Position numbers and translations under genes: made by a program. Below, one piece after another: positions 1-7,180 of a DNA stretch of 37,913 nt. The notes under the pieces are model-generated. The model had not been told where the DNA came from. It saw only the letters and a program-made list of their open reading frames with translations, and ran no database searches. Within the stretch, counting starts at the first letter, position 1. Every line of letters begins with the position of its first letter. Source of the stretch: a virus. The stretch spans positions 64,001-101,913 of IMG/VR virus record IMGVR_UViG_3300009093_000042. One strand, written 5' to 3'.

Positions 1-316
1 GTTGAGACGTAACGATGGCGTTCAGGATGCGCGCTTCAAAGCCAGCCGGGATGCGGTAGTTGAGCACCACTTCTTCAGAGTTCGGCGGCAGGGTTGTGCG
101 CAGCGGGAGCAGCGGGACAAATTGTTCCTTGTTGTTTACGACCGCGATGGTCTCGTTCAGCTTCTTCGCGAGGGCGGCGTCGCGGGCGGCGAGATTGCGC
201 GTGGGCCGGGAAAGCCCCGGCACGTCCATGGCGTCGCCTTCCGAAAAGTGGCGAACGTCAAGCTCGCCATAATTCAGTCCTGCTGCATCGGGTAAACTGA
301 TCGGGTCAATCGGCAT
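1..316 (-). CDS. Unknown virion-type protein, N-terminal 105 residues (cut by left edge)
   Basis: Reading leftwards from an ATG at 316, the frame stays open to the window edge. The N-terminus reads MPIDPISLPDAAGLNYGELD and continues with an Ala/Lys-rich helical stretch and then a beta-type segment (VVLNYRIPAGFEARI). It begins 9 nt after the stop of the HU-like gene and lies in the same minus-strand run as the gp25-like and portal genes, so a role in the virion is likely by context. In T4 the neighbour of gp25 is gp6 (baseplate J), but I see no clear baseplate-J signature in this N-terminal part. A TAATTA element lies 6 nt before the ATG and there is no Shine-Dalgarno sequence. Function unknown. 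Confidence 0.7.
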   Translation of the reverse strand, partial: MPIDPISLPDAAGLNYGELDVRHFSEGDAMDVPGLSRPTRNLAARDAALAKKLNETIAVVNNKEQFVPLLPLRTTLPPNSEEVVLNYRIPAGFEARILNAIVTSQ

Positions 317-325
317 ACGCTTTAA

Positions 326-673
326 TTACTTGTACCAGTTCAAGTGACTCCGGTTTATCCACTTTTTGTAAATCTTGAACTTATAGCGGATTCTCGGGTC
401 CAGGATGTATTCCTGCTTTTGTTTAACTACTCCACCCGGTATGCGACGGAATCCCATTACCGCCGTGCGGCTTTCCTGCCAGTGCGGCACCAGGGCACCG
501 AGTTCCCCGATGGTGACCTTTTGGCCGTTGGCGACACCGTCCTCGAACGTGGACACCATGGTCCGGTAAATCTGGCAGGCGGCATCGTAAGTGACACCGC
601 ATTCCTGCATCCACTTGCGGATGAACTCTTTTCTGCCGATTGTCTGCGACTCGCTTGGCTCAGAGTTGATCAT
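326..673 (-). CDS. HU/IHF-like DNA-binding fold protein
   Basis: The 115-aa product resembles the HU/IHF family along its length. It has an N-terminal helical pair (GRKEFIRKWMQECGVTYDAA), a second helix ending in DGVANGQKVTIGELGALVP, which corresponds to the family's 'G-x-x-V-x-I-x-G-F-G' turn, and a C-terminal basic segment PRIRYKFKIYKKWI resembling the 'kFkpgkaLK' end of HU. HU proteins bind and bend DNA as dimers. The long DNA-contacting arm is short or altered (QESRTAVMGFRRIPGGVVKQ). The start overlaps the stop of the gp25-like gene by 4 nt (ATGA), so the two are translationally coupled. An HU-fold protein inside a baseplate/portal operon is unusual; it could bind genome DNA in the head or reuse the fold structurally. 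The family call is by pattern only. Confidence 0.6.
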   Translation of the reverse strand: MINSEPSESQTIGRKEFIRKWMQECGVTYDAACQIYRTMVSTFEDGVANGQKVTIGELGALVPHWQESRTAVMGFRRIPGGVVKQKQEYILDPRIRYKFKIYKKWINRSHLNWYK

Positions 674-1377
674 TGAGTGAACGGAAGGGACAGCGAGAAC
701 GTGGACTGGCTGATCTTCGACAGAAACGTGGCGTTGACGGTCACCGACCGGTTGGCCTGCTTCTGGATTTCAAAGGTCTGGAGGCTGACACGCGGCTCGA
801 ACTGGTTCAGGGCGTCGGTGATCTCTTGACGAATGACGGTCGTGATTGAGTCCGTGCTCGGCTGGAAAACGGCGCGCCGCAGGAGCGTGCCGTAGGTTGG
901 CTGCATGATCCGCTCACCTTTAGTCGTGATCAGCAGCATTTTCACCGAGGACTTCAACACGTCCAGGTTGGTGCCGAGGTTGAAGTTCCACTGCTGAGCA
1001 TTCGGGAATCCGCTATCGAGCGGAAGAATCGGACCAAACAGATAATCCTGCGGCACCGGGATGCGCGTCTCCGGCTGAACCTCCACAGAAAAGTAAACAG
1101 ATTTTTGTTCGCGCTTGGGTTGAGCGTAATTGAAAGCCGTGAGCGTGATGTAGTAGGTGCCGTAGAAAAGGTTCCGCGTGGTGTCGATGTTGATCGGCTT
1201 CGCGGGAGTGAACACAACAGGCGGAGTGCCGTCGTTCCAGTCGAGCGTGGCTCCGACCACACTCAACGCGGGATTGGTTTCCGTGACGACGGCCTGGATT
1301 CGCACGGGAGAGTAATTCTTTCCCGGCAGCACCATGGCGCTGATCGTACGCTCCGTTTGTGTTGTGATAGTGACCAT
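670..1377 (-). CDS. gp25: Baseplate wedge protein, gp25-like, with N-terminal Ig/PKD-like domain
   Basis: The C-terminal half (about residues 110-235) has the GPW/gp25 pattern: a hydrophobic start (LFGPILPLD), a middle helix (LDVLKSSVKMLLITTKGERI), the conserved 'P-x-Y-G' turn (MQPTYGTLLRRAVFQP), then IRQEITDALNQFEPRVSLQ and a beta strand. In T4, gp25 is a baseplate wedge component that touches the sheath; it is about 130 aa. This protein is 235 aa because about 95 residues resembling a PKD/Ig-like beta sandwich precede it (ATLDWNDGTPPVVFTP and YYITLTAFNYAQP). The start overlaps the portal stop by one base (TAATG) and the stop overlaps the next start (ATGA), so it lies in a tight operon. Confidence 0.8.
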   Translation of the reverse strand: MVTITTQTERTISAMVLPGKNYSPVRIQAVVTETNPALSVVGATLDWNDGTPPVVFTPAKPINIDTTRNLFYGTYYITLTAFNYAQPKREQKSVYFSVEVQPETRIPVPQDYLFGPILPLDSGFPNAQQWNFNLGTNLDVLKSSVKMLLITTKGERIMQPTYGTLLRRAVFQPSTDSITTVIRQEITDALNQFEPRVSLQTFEIQKQANRSVTVNATFLSKISQSTFSLSLPFTQ

Positions 1378-3329
1378 TAGCTCATCCTTTCAGGATAAAA
1401 CTGGCGATAGGGTCCTAGCGGTTCAGCGGGTTTTTCAGACTCATTGAGCGGTTGCGCGCCGTTCATCGAGACCGTGGTGCCGGTGGCCTGGTTGTTCTCA
1501 CCGGTGTCAGCGCGCTTCATGTGCAGCGGGTGCTGGCCGTAAGATGAAACGACGAGGTCAAAGTCTTTGAGCTGCCGTTTGATGTGCAGGCTTTCCTGCT
1601 TGAACATGTTTTCGTACATCCGGCGTTGAGCGCGGGTGTGCGCCACATCTCCAGCGCCTTTGATGGACGACTTCAATTCCTCGACGAGCTTCACCAGCGA
1701 ACCGTCCTGGCGCACTTTGTCTTCCAGCTCGCGCAGAATCTTGTAGGTGTACGGAGCGGGACGACGATTTTGTAAACTTTCTGTGGCTGGTTCCTGGATG
1801 TCGGTCGGGAGCGCGGTGATGAACATCGTCACCACGTCATCCGGCAAGTGCATGTAGCGTTTGAAGATGGTCTCGATCCAGGCTTCACGCGGCAGGTTGT
1901 ACTTCTGCATCACGTCGGCCAGGATGTCGAGGACTTCGGCGTGCTGGCGCAGCATCTCCAGTTTCATCTGGTCTTCCAGTGAGCCGATGGGTGCCATGCA
2001 GGCGCGGATGTCCATCTCGCGGATGTCTTTGCCTTTGAGCACGGCGTGGAAATATCCGAGCCACGTGTACGTGTTGATGATGGGAGCGCGAATGCTTTTG
2101 ATCTTTCGCAGGAACCGCATGTCCTGGGCGAGAAGGGCTTTGCCGCTCATGGCCTGTTCGCCGCCAGCGCTGCCCGTCTTGGCTCCGAACCACGATCTCG
2201 GCATACCGATGATCGAGTAAAAGAGGTCCGTCAATAGTTCGATGTCGTAAACATCAGGAACGTTTTGCGTGCCCTGCATCTTCTCGATGGCGTGCTCGAA
2301 ACCCGTGGGTTTGGCGACCCAGAGAATGGTGTCGAGCGACCACGCGTTGTAAAACGACTGGAATCCGGCTGGATCGGTCAGCTCGTTCGTGAGGCCGGTG
2401 CTGCCCTGGTTGGCGAGGCCGAAGGAAAGCTTGCTGCGCAGGGTCTGCTTCCAGCGCTGGACTGTTTTCATTTGGTCCATGGGCGTCTGGTCCTTCGTGT
2501 CGATGTTGATCACGTAGCGGTCCGGCTGCACCTGGGCGCGATGAACGACCATCTGGTCAATGGCCAGGCGCAGCTTTTTGTAGATGCCCTGCGCTTCGTC
2601 AAAGATCGGTTCGCCGTGTTCGCTGATGCGCAAGCGATACATGCGGCGGAAGTGGAGCATGTCCCAGGGATACCAAAGTTCTTCCACGTTCTGGCCGTCG
2701 CTGATGGCGACGCGTTCGATGGGAGTTTTGTTGTCCGGGTGGACGAAGGCGGCTTCCTTGCTTGGTTTGTGGCCGCTCCAGCGGTAGCCGACGCACTTGC
2801 GGTTGCGCTCCAGCCAGTAGCGGCGCACGTCCATGGGATGCACGAAGGACATGCCCATGACGCCTTCGCCGGGCGCGTACTCCAGCTTTTCGAAATGGTT
2901 GCCGAGCGCGGCCAGGTAATAGACCTGGGAATAAATCAGTTCCTCGCTGTTGAGTTCGAGGAGCATTCCGTTGAGATCATCTTCGAAGTCGCGGTCGTTG
3001 CACTGGAACCAGATTTTGGCCGGGCTGTTCTGGTCGGTCTGCGTAGCTTCGTCAACAATTTCTACTAGCGCCGCCGCCATCAGGTCCCATCCGGCCATTT
3101 CGTCCCAGAGCTGGAGCATGGCGTCGAAAGTGACCGGTCGCCGCATGTAGGCGTTGAACCTTGACCACACATCCGGGTTCGCAACACGGCCAGCGTCCTG
3201 GAAGTCCTTGAAAAGCTCTTGGTCCGCCGTAGGGGTTCCGGCACGCGGGACGAGACTTCCGGTCGGCTGGCCGGATGTGCCGATGAGGCCCATGTACTTT
3301 AGCAGGGACGTGGCTGTAGTGTTTGCCAT
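1377..3329 (-). CDS. gp20: Portal vertex protein, gp20-like
   Basis: This 650-aa protein has the order and motifs of T4-type portals: an N-terminal segment on the target lattice (RPVTFDAMLQLWDEMAGWDL), a central core (MDVRRYWLERNRKCVGYRW, LWYPWDMLHFRRMYRL), the helical YKKLRLAIDQMVVHRAQVQP segment, and a conserved C-terminal core (DLFYSIIGMPRSWFG, then a long helix MRFLRKIKSIRAPIINTY). T4 gp20 (524 aa) forms the dodecameric ring for packaging and head-tail joining; this one is longer, mainly at the C-terminus, which is charged and Gln/Asn-rich. It is the first gene of its minus-strand run. Upstream is a TAGTTA element 9 nt before the ATG and no Shine-Dalgarno sequence. Confidence 0.9.
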   Translation of the reverse strand: MANTTATSLLKYMGLIGTSGQPTGSLVPRAGTPTADQELFKDFQDAGRVANPDVWSRFNAYMRRPVTFDAMLQLWDEMAGWDLMAAALVEIVDEATQTDQNSPAKIWFQCNDRDFEDDLNGMLLELNSEELIYSQVYYLAALGNHFEKLEYAPGEGVMGMSFVHPMDVRRYWLERNRKCVGYRWSGHKPSKEAAFVHPDNKTPIERVAISDGQNVEELWYPWDMLHFRRMYRLRISEHGEPIFDEAQGIYKKLRLAIDQMVVHRAQVQPDRYVINIDTKDQTPMDQMKTVQRWKQTLRSKLSFGLANQGSTGLTNELTDPAGFQSFYNAWSLDTILWVAKPTGFEHAIEKMQGTQNVPDVYDIELLTDLFYSIIGMPRSWFGAKTGSAGGEQAMSGKALLAQDMRFLRKIKSIRAPIINTYTWLGYFHAVLKGKDIREMDIRACMAPIGSLEDQMKLEMLRQHAEVLDILADVMQKYNLPREAWIETIFKRYMHLPDDVVTMFITALPTDIQEPATESLQNRRPAPYTYKILRELEDKVRQDGSLVKLVEELKSSIKGAGDVAHTRAQRRMYENMFKQESLHIKRQLKDFDLVVSSYGQHPLHMKRADTGENNQATGTTVSMNGAQPLNESEKPAEPLGPYRQFYPERMS

Positions 3330-3376
3330 ATTCGTTTTTAACTACCAAAAAGAACTGAAAGCTTCGTGGACAAATC

Positions 3377-3389
3377 CGTTCTATCTTCC
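3377..3389 (+). promoter_or_regulatory. CGTTCT box 7 nt before an ATG
   Basis: CGTTCT at 3377-3382 is followed by exactly 7 nt and the ATG at 3390. The same arrangement precedes the genes at 4646, 7194, 11816 and 24637, and at 8579 on the minus strand. If it acts as a -10 element the start codon would lie at or next to +1. Confidence 0.45.
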
Positions 3390-3602
3390 ATGGCTGACAA
3401 GACGCTTAAAGAACATATCGTTTCCTTCCGAATCCCGAAGGACCAGGCCGCCGTGGTCGTGAAGATGCTGAAGGAGCAACCGATCATCGGCGTAAAATCT
3501 GTGAACCAGTTTTTCCGCAAGCTCGGAAGGGACTACCTCGCGGGCCGCATGTCCTATAAAAATCCCCAGGACATGCTCGTCGATACCGACATCAGTGGGT
3601 GA
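3390..3602 (+). CDS. Small basic protein of unknown function (70 aa)
   Basis: I chose the ATG at 3390 rather than the in-frame GTG at 3366 because the CGTTCT box lies 7 nt before it, as in several other genes here. The product begins MADKTLKEHIVSFRIPKDQA and continues as a mixed helix/strand sequence with 'MLKEQP', 'VNQFFRKLGRDYLAGR'. The pattern of a strand followed by two helices is compatible with a ribbon-helix-helix regulator (residues about 9-45), but that is only a suggestion. It stands alone on the plus strand between two minus-strand runs and its end overlaps the end of the convergent gene by 11 nt. Confidence 0.6.
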   Translation: MADKTLKEHIVSFRIPKDQAAVVVKMLKEQPIIGVKSVNQFFRKLGRDYLAGRMSYKNPQDMLVDTDISG

Positions 3603-3921
3603 TGGGTTCGACCCGTTTGATGCAATGCGTCACCGGGTTTAGGTGGAATTCCACCATCATCGCGAAAGTGGACGGGCTTTCGTGATCAGCCACACGACAG
3701 GGGATTTTCAGTTTAATCGTTTCGGGATCGGCACTCTCAACAAGCACCAGGTCAGGACGTAATGGTTCTGGATGGTGCTTGACTGCTTCCTCCACGGTGC
3801 GCCGAAAGCAACCATGACGGCATTCCGATTGAATCCAGTCCAGCAGAGGAGGTTTGGGCACCTTTTCGTCTTCAATGAAGGTCCCGGCTATTTTCCGCAC
3901 GGTATCAGAAGGAGTACTCAT
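3592..3921 (-). CDS. Unknown protein (109 aa)
   Basis: The ATG at 3921 (MSTPSDTVRKIAGTF) is preferred over an in-frame GTG at 3942, since it shortens the overlap with the upstream gene to 17 nt. The product has a Cys/His-containing segment (IQSECRHGCFRRTVEEAVKH, then HHPEP), which might bind a metal, and a C-terminal beta-rich half ending MMVEFHLNPVTHCIKRVEPI. No family is recognised. It is the last gene of a three-gene minus-strand run (4593 to 3592) whose genes all overlap. Confidence 0.55.
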   Translation of the reverse strand: MSTPSDTVRKIAGTFIEDEKVPKPPLLDWIQSECRHGCFRRTVEEAVKHHPEPLRPDLVLVESADPETIKLKIPCRVADHESPSTFAMMVEFHLNPVTHCIKRVEPITH

Positions 3922-4357
3922 ACTCGTCGCCGGGGAAGTCACTCGGCTTCAGCACGACCTCGACACCCAGGCGGGCCGAGCCATCTTTGGTGTAACGGGT
4001 CAGTTTTGGTTCCCGAGGAGCTGCAATCAGACGAATCAAAGGAGAAATCACTTCTTGGGGCAGACGCCGGAAGCAGAGCTGGAGATGGACCACGGAGTCG
4101 GGGTCTTGCTCGACCTCAACGTCAGGACGGTTTTCCTTTTCCTCCGGTTCCTCGTGGAATTCGCCGTCTTCGACCTGGTCGGTCGTCTCCGTGTCGATGC
4201 CAGGCTTGAACAGGCTTACGTCTTCGAGATTCGCCATCAACGCGGGCTGTGAATGAAGGCGCAGCATCAGCCGGTTGGCGTAAACGGCTATCTTCTTGTC
4301 GATGTTTGCGTCAGACACCTTTTCGATCAGGAGCCTGGCGAATTCTCGGTTAGTCAC
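3905..4357 (-). CDS. Unknown acidic protein (150 aa)
   Basis: It starts with GTG at 4357, overlapping the upstream gene's stop as GTGA; a TAGTTA element ends 4 nt before this start codon. The N-terminal 45 residues are helical (REFARLLIEKVSDANIDKKI). The middle (about 50-85) is strongly acidic and probably disordered (DQVEDGEFHEEPEEKEN). The C-terminal part (about 90-150) looks globular, with VVHLQLCFRRLPQEVISPLI and LGVEVVLKPSDFPGDEYEY. I do not recognise it. Coupling to both neighbours by overlap suggests a shared process or simple co-expression. Confidence 0.55.
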   Translation of the reverse strand: MTNREFARLLIEKVSDANIDKKIAVYANRLMLRLHSQPALMANLEDVSLFKPGIDTETTDQVEDGEFHEEPEEKENRPDVEVEQDPDSVVHLQLCFRRLPQEVISPLIRLIAAPREPKLTRYTKDGSARLGVEVVLKPSDFPGDEYEYSF

Positions 4358-4593
4358 GCTCTAACTACTTCACGCTTTTCAGCGTTTCGCTTGCGCAGAA
4401 AATAGCTGTTGAGCGCCGTCGCGAGGACACCCCTAAGCCAACTGTTGTTGATCTTGGGAGGGATACCGAAAAGCAACGGGTAATCGGCTGTGACTTCACA
4501 GACGACTTCGTTTCCCATTTGGATACTGCACAGCTTCACGTTATTAACTCTGCGTGTCTCACAGAACGAATTTGATCTGCCGTCTTTTCGCAT
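4354..4593 (-). CDS. Unknown small protein (up to 79 aa)
   Basis: The frame is open from an ATG at 4593; GTG at 4542 and an ATG further in would give shorter forms, and the N-terminal 17 residues (MRKDGRSNSFCETRRV) look less protein-like than the rest, so the true start may be internal. The core reads VKLCSIQMGNEVVCEVTADY then LLFGIPPKINNSWLRGVLAT and a basic tail (FLRKRNAEKREVVRA). It overlaps the next gene as GTGA. The promoter would lie in the 52-nt divergent gap shared with the SbcD-like gene. No family recognised. Confidence 0.45.
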   Translation of the reverse strand: MRKDGRSNSFCETRRVNNVKLCSIQMGNEVVCEVTADYPLLFGIPPKINNSWLRGVLATALNSYFLRKRNAEKREVVRA

Positions 4594-4632
4594 CCAAGGA
4601 TATTGAATCTTAATTCGCCACTACCGAAAATC

Positions 4633-4645
4633 GGTTCTACACCCT
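4633..4645 (+). promoter_or_regulatory. GGTTCT variant of the CGTTCT box before the SbcD-like gene
   Basis: GGTTCT at 4633-4638 is followed by exactly 7 nt and the ATG at 4646, preceded by an A-rich stretch (GAAAAT). Same geometry as the boxes before 3390, 7194, 11816 and 24637. Confidence 0.4.
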
Positions 4646-5692
4646 ATGCGTGTTTTGATTTATTCCGATGGTCAGGCCACAGACGGGCACGAGCGTTGCT
4701 TCACGCAGCCCGATAAGCCGCTCCAGTTGTGGAGGATCGAGCACCTTTACGCGGAGATTCAGCGCATCTATAACGAGCAGAAATGCGACGCTCTCTGGGA
4801 TTTGGGGGACACGACCGACGATCGTACGTCCATTCCTGTCTCCGTGATCGACCTGATGTGCGACGCCCTGGAGGCTTTTGACGGCAAATGGAACCTGAAG
4901 CTGGTCGGTAATCACGAACAATTTTTGCGGGACACCCGCATTCACGCAGGCAAGATGTTCCGTCATTTTTTCCATGTCGTGGATTCCTGCGAGACGATCA
5001 AGTGTGGAAAAGTAAACATTTTGTGCATCAGTTACCACGATGACGTGAACACGATCATCGACTTTCTGCGGCGCGCACCCAAGACCAAGCCGTGCGTGAT
5101 TATCGGCCATTTCCAGGTGGCAGGCTGCCAGATGAATTCCGGCGTGGCCGCTACCGGCGTCCCTCGCGAAATGCTGGAATTTGCCAACGTCGTTCTCCTC
5201 GGTCATATCCATAAACCGCAGTCGTTGGGGACCGGCTTCATCCATTACGTGGGATCACCGTTTCAGCAGAACTGGGGAGAATCTGGTGAGAATAAGCGCG
5301 TGGGAATCCTGGACATCACCGACGAGGCGATCCGGCTGGAGTGGGTGCCGCTGGAGGGTTTCCCGCGCTATCGCCAGGTCGGCTTTCAGGAGTTTTGCCA
5401 GCTCGTGAATGAGAAGTCGGAAGATCGCTATAAGGTCGTGCTGAACAGCCTGGATGAGACGGAGCAGTTCTACGCTCACCCGTTGTTTAACCGCGCTGAT
5501 GAGGCGATCTACGCTTACGACATTCCACCAGCAGACGCGCCCAAGGCGGATGAGCCGGTGACCACCATTCCGCGCAGCAAGCGGGACGTGCTCGTTAAGT
5601 ACATGGAAAAGTTTCCACCGGCTGTTTCAGGCATCCAGTTGGATAATGACGCCATGCTGGAGTTTGGAGAGTCGATCACAAATCATTTATGA
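4646..5692 (+). CDS. gp47: SbcD/Mre11-like metallophosphoesterase (T4 gp47-like)
   Basis: The 348-aa protein has the calcineurin-like phosphoesterase motifs in order: motif I SDG at 7-9, motif II GD at 54-55 (LGDTTDD), motif III GNHE at 88-91, motif IV GH at 154-155, and GHIH at 186-189. The family is the nuclease subunit of the SbcCD/Mre11-Rad50 complex, which processes DNA ends; in T4 gp46/gp47 drives recombination-dependent replication. The usual Asp-x-His of motif I reads D8-G-Q10 here, so one expected metal ligand is missing. The C-terminal third (about 230-348) would carry the capping/partner-binding part. The partner ATPase is at 24637-26586, about 19 kb away. It overlaps the next gene as ATGA. 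Confidence 0.85.
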   Translation: MRVLIYSDGQATDGHERCFTQPDKPLQLWRIEHLYAEIQRIYNEQKCDALWDLGDTTDDRTSIPVSVIDLMCDALEAFDGKWNLKLVGNHEQFLRDTRIHAGKMFRHFFHVVDSCETIKCGKVNILCISYHDDVNTIIDFLRRAPKTKPCVIIGHFQVAGCQMNSGVAATGVPREMLEFANVVLLGHIHKPQSLGTGFIHYVGSPFQQNWGESGENKRVGILDITDEAIRLEWVPLEGFPRYRQVGFQEFCQLVNEKSEDRYKVVLNSLDETEQFYAHPLFNRADEAIYAYDIPPADAPKADEPVTTIPRSKRDVLVKYMEKFPPAVSGIQLDNDAMLEFGESITNHL

Positions 5693-5940
5693 AACCGTGG
5701 TTATTAGCGTTGCCGTTGCTGCTCGCAGGCTGTGTGCCGTTCCAGTATCACGGCCAGAGCTATCATCTGATTCTTGGGGCGGGTCTCGTTCGAGTCACTG
5801 AGACCAACCAGGTGACAGTAGTGAAATCTCAGTCGCTCGGTCTGTACGTCGGGGACGGGCGCGCCAACCTGGGCCTGTCTCAGGTGTACGAGGCGAAAGT
5901 GCCGACCAACGCAAATGTCGTTCTTGAAGTTACGAAGTAG
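5689..5940 (+). CDS. Small lipoprotein (83 aa)
   Basis: The N-terminus has a type II signal peptide: basic start (MK), hydrophobic core (LLALPLLL) and lipobox LAGC with the acceptor Cys at residue 15. About 68 residues remain after cleavage, with beta-type sequence (YHLILGAGLVRVTETNQVTV, LGLYVGDGRANLGL). The product would be attached to a membrane through the lipidated Cys. The start overlaps the SbcD-like stop (ATGA). Phage lipoproteins include superinfection-exclusion factors and outer-membrane spanins; nothing here decides between them. A second lipoprotein gene follows 7 nt downstream. Confidence 0.75.
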   Translation: MKPWLLALPLLLAGCVPFQYHGQSYHLILGAGLVRVTETNQVTVVKSQSLGLYVGDGRANLGLSQVYEAKVPTNANVVLEVTK

Positions 5941-5947
5941 CTAATTT

Positions 5948-6352
5948 ATGAAATCGCGCCATATTCTTCTCCTTTCAATCGTCGCCCTGCTCACGGGCTG
6001 CAAGGTACCGACCGCCGTGATCAGCAGCACTCAAACTTGTCTCGGGGTCAGCGTTCAGGAAAATCCAGCGACTCAGCTTTACGAAGCTCGCCTCGGGTAC
6101 GCTCGAAATGAGTTCGCTTACGTGCCAGGCAACACGAACTGTCCAACGTCTGTCCCCGACGTGATTCTGGAGCTGAAGGTGAATAACATTTTTGGCGGCG
6201 GCATGATCTATCAGCGCTTGGCCGTTGGCGCGGTCGCCTGTGCGCAACCGGGAGCGTCGCTGATGTTTTCCAAGGATTCCACCGGCAGTTTTGGAACCAA
6301 TTTGGTTCAGCAGCTCCCGCTTTTGTTTCCGAAAGCTCCGACCACGAAATAG
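5948..6352 (+). CDS. Lipoprotein (134 aa)
   Basis: Another type II signal peptide: MKSRH, hydrophobic ILLLSIVAL, lipobox LTGC with Cys at 18. The mature part contains Cys31, Cys64 and Cys97 after the lipidated one and is Gly/Val-rich (VPDVILELKVNNIFGGGMIY). It lies 7 nt after the first lipoprotein gene and probably shares its transcript, starting at the SbcD-like gene. Its stop is followed by a TTGTTTAC-type element (minus sense) and a 29-bp inverted repeat. I do not recognise a family; exclusion, envelope modification or lysis are all possible. Confidence 0.75.
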   Translation: MKSRHILLLSIVALLTGCKVPTAVISSTQTCLGVSVQENPATQLYEARLGYARNEFAYVPGNTNCPTSVPDVILELKVNNIFGGGMIYQRLAVGAVACAQPGASLMFSKDSTGSFGTNLVQQLPLLFPKAPTTK

Positions 6353-6371
6353 TAAACAATTTATTTCGCGG

Positions 6372-6400
6372 CCAATACGATTAAGTCTTAATTGTATTGG
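6372..6400. other. 29-nt near-perfect inverted repeat
   Basis: CCAATACGATTAAG at 6372-6385 is the inverse of CTTAATTGTATTGG at 6387-6400 apart from one position that would be a G-U pair in RNA. As RNA it would fold with a stem of about 11 bp. There is no T run after it on either strand, so it is not a typical terminator. It lies 92 nt before the ATG of the 205-aa virion-like gene and could be an operator or an mRNA 5' structure. Confidence 0.6.
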
Positions 6401-6461
6401 AAAACGAAGTGGAAATAAAAGTGCTTACGTGTGAATAAACACGCGCCCCAGGTCAGACCGA

Positions 6462-6492
6462 AGGGTGCTGAAAACAAAAACACAAGCACACT
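6462..6492 (+). promoter_or_regulatory. A/C-rich SD-less leader before the 205-aa gene
   Basis: The nucleotides just before the ATG at 6493 are A/C-rich and contain AAAACAAAAACACAAGCAC, with no Shine-Dalgarno sequence. Similar leaders precede the DUF932 gene (31911; shares AAACAAAAACA) and the major capsid gene (CAA repeats). Likely an unstructured ribosome-loading leader. Confidence 0.45.
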
Positions 6493-7110
6493 ATGAGCAA
6501 TCAAGCATCCGCAGTTCCGTTTGGAACAGACGCGACACGATTGGCCGGTTATGCAATGACCGCGAATGAGCGGTTGGGCGCAATCGACTTTTCGTTCTCG
6601 AATGAAGGTTCCATTCCGGCCTACATCAAGGTCATGGCCTACATCGGGCCGACGACGACTCCGTCCGGTTACGCCGACGTTCTCCCGCTCGACAGCGAAG
6701 CGATGAACAACGTCACGGCTAACCCGCCGTCGAGCGCGATCACCGGCTTTACCACGGTTGGACCGCCCTTCGTGGTTCAACCCAGGGGCACGATCACGCG
6801 CAGCTACAACCTGTTGACCAGCCGCATCGGCTTCTTCGGTTCGGGCATCGCGGGCAACGTGGTTCAGCAGCAGGCTCCGTACAACACGGTGCGTGTCAGC
6901 TCGACCATCGTCAACATCACCGCGATTCTCCGCAATCCTGGCAATTTGCGCGGCGCGCAGATCGACATCTCCCAGGTGGGTCGTCAGGGTTGGGGCTTCG
7001 ATCAGGCGTTCAATACGCCGAACCTCACGAAGAAATGGGGTTCCGTCAACACCACGACCGGTATCATCAATCCGGCAGGCAACAACTACAACGAGCCTGC
7101 GGCGTCTTAA
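6493..7110 (+). CDS. Virion-like protein of unknown role (205 aa)
   Basis: It is a single-gene unit: a 140-nt upstream gap with an inverted repeat and A/C-rich leader, and a strong terminator 20 nt after the stop. The sequence is low in Lys, rich in Gly, Asn, Thr and Ser, and beta-strand-like throughout (MAYIGPTTTPSGYADVLPLD; VRVSSTIVNITAILRNPGN), as in head-decoration or fibre proteins. No signal peptide or membrane segment. The isolated, terminator-bounded arrangement and special leader suggest high expression. I do not recognise a family; decoration protein is a guess. Confidence 0.7.
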   Translation: MSNQASAVPFGTDATRLAGYAMTANERLGAIDFSFSNEGSIPAYIKVMAYIGPTTTPSGYADVLPLDSEAMNNVTANPPSSAITGFTTVGPPFVVQPRGTITRSYNLLTSRIGFFGSGIAGNVVQQQAPYNTVRVSSTIVNITAILRNPGNLRGAQIDISQVGRQGWGFDQAFNTPNLTKKWGSVNTTTGIINPAGNNYNEPAAS

Positions 7111-7132
7111 GTTTAGTCGCGGTATTCATCGA

Positions 7133-7158
7133 AGGCCGGGCGAGTGCCCGGCCTTTTT
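7133..7158 (+). terminator. Rho-independent terminator
   Basis: AGGCCGGGC (7133-7141), loop GAGT, GCCCGGCCT (7146-7154) and a run of five T ending at 7158. It closes the single-gene unit ending at 7110. Confidence 0.93.
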
Positions 7159-7180
7159 CATTGCAATCTGGTCGTTTTAC

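Noticed and set aside
2265-3068. 267-codon plus-strand frame
   Set aside because: Antisense to the portal gene; composition is a shadow.
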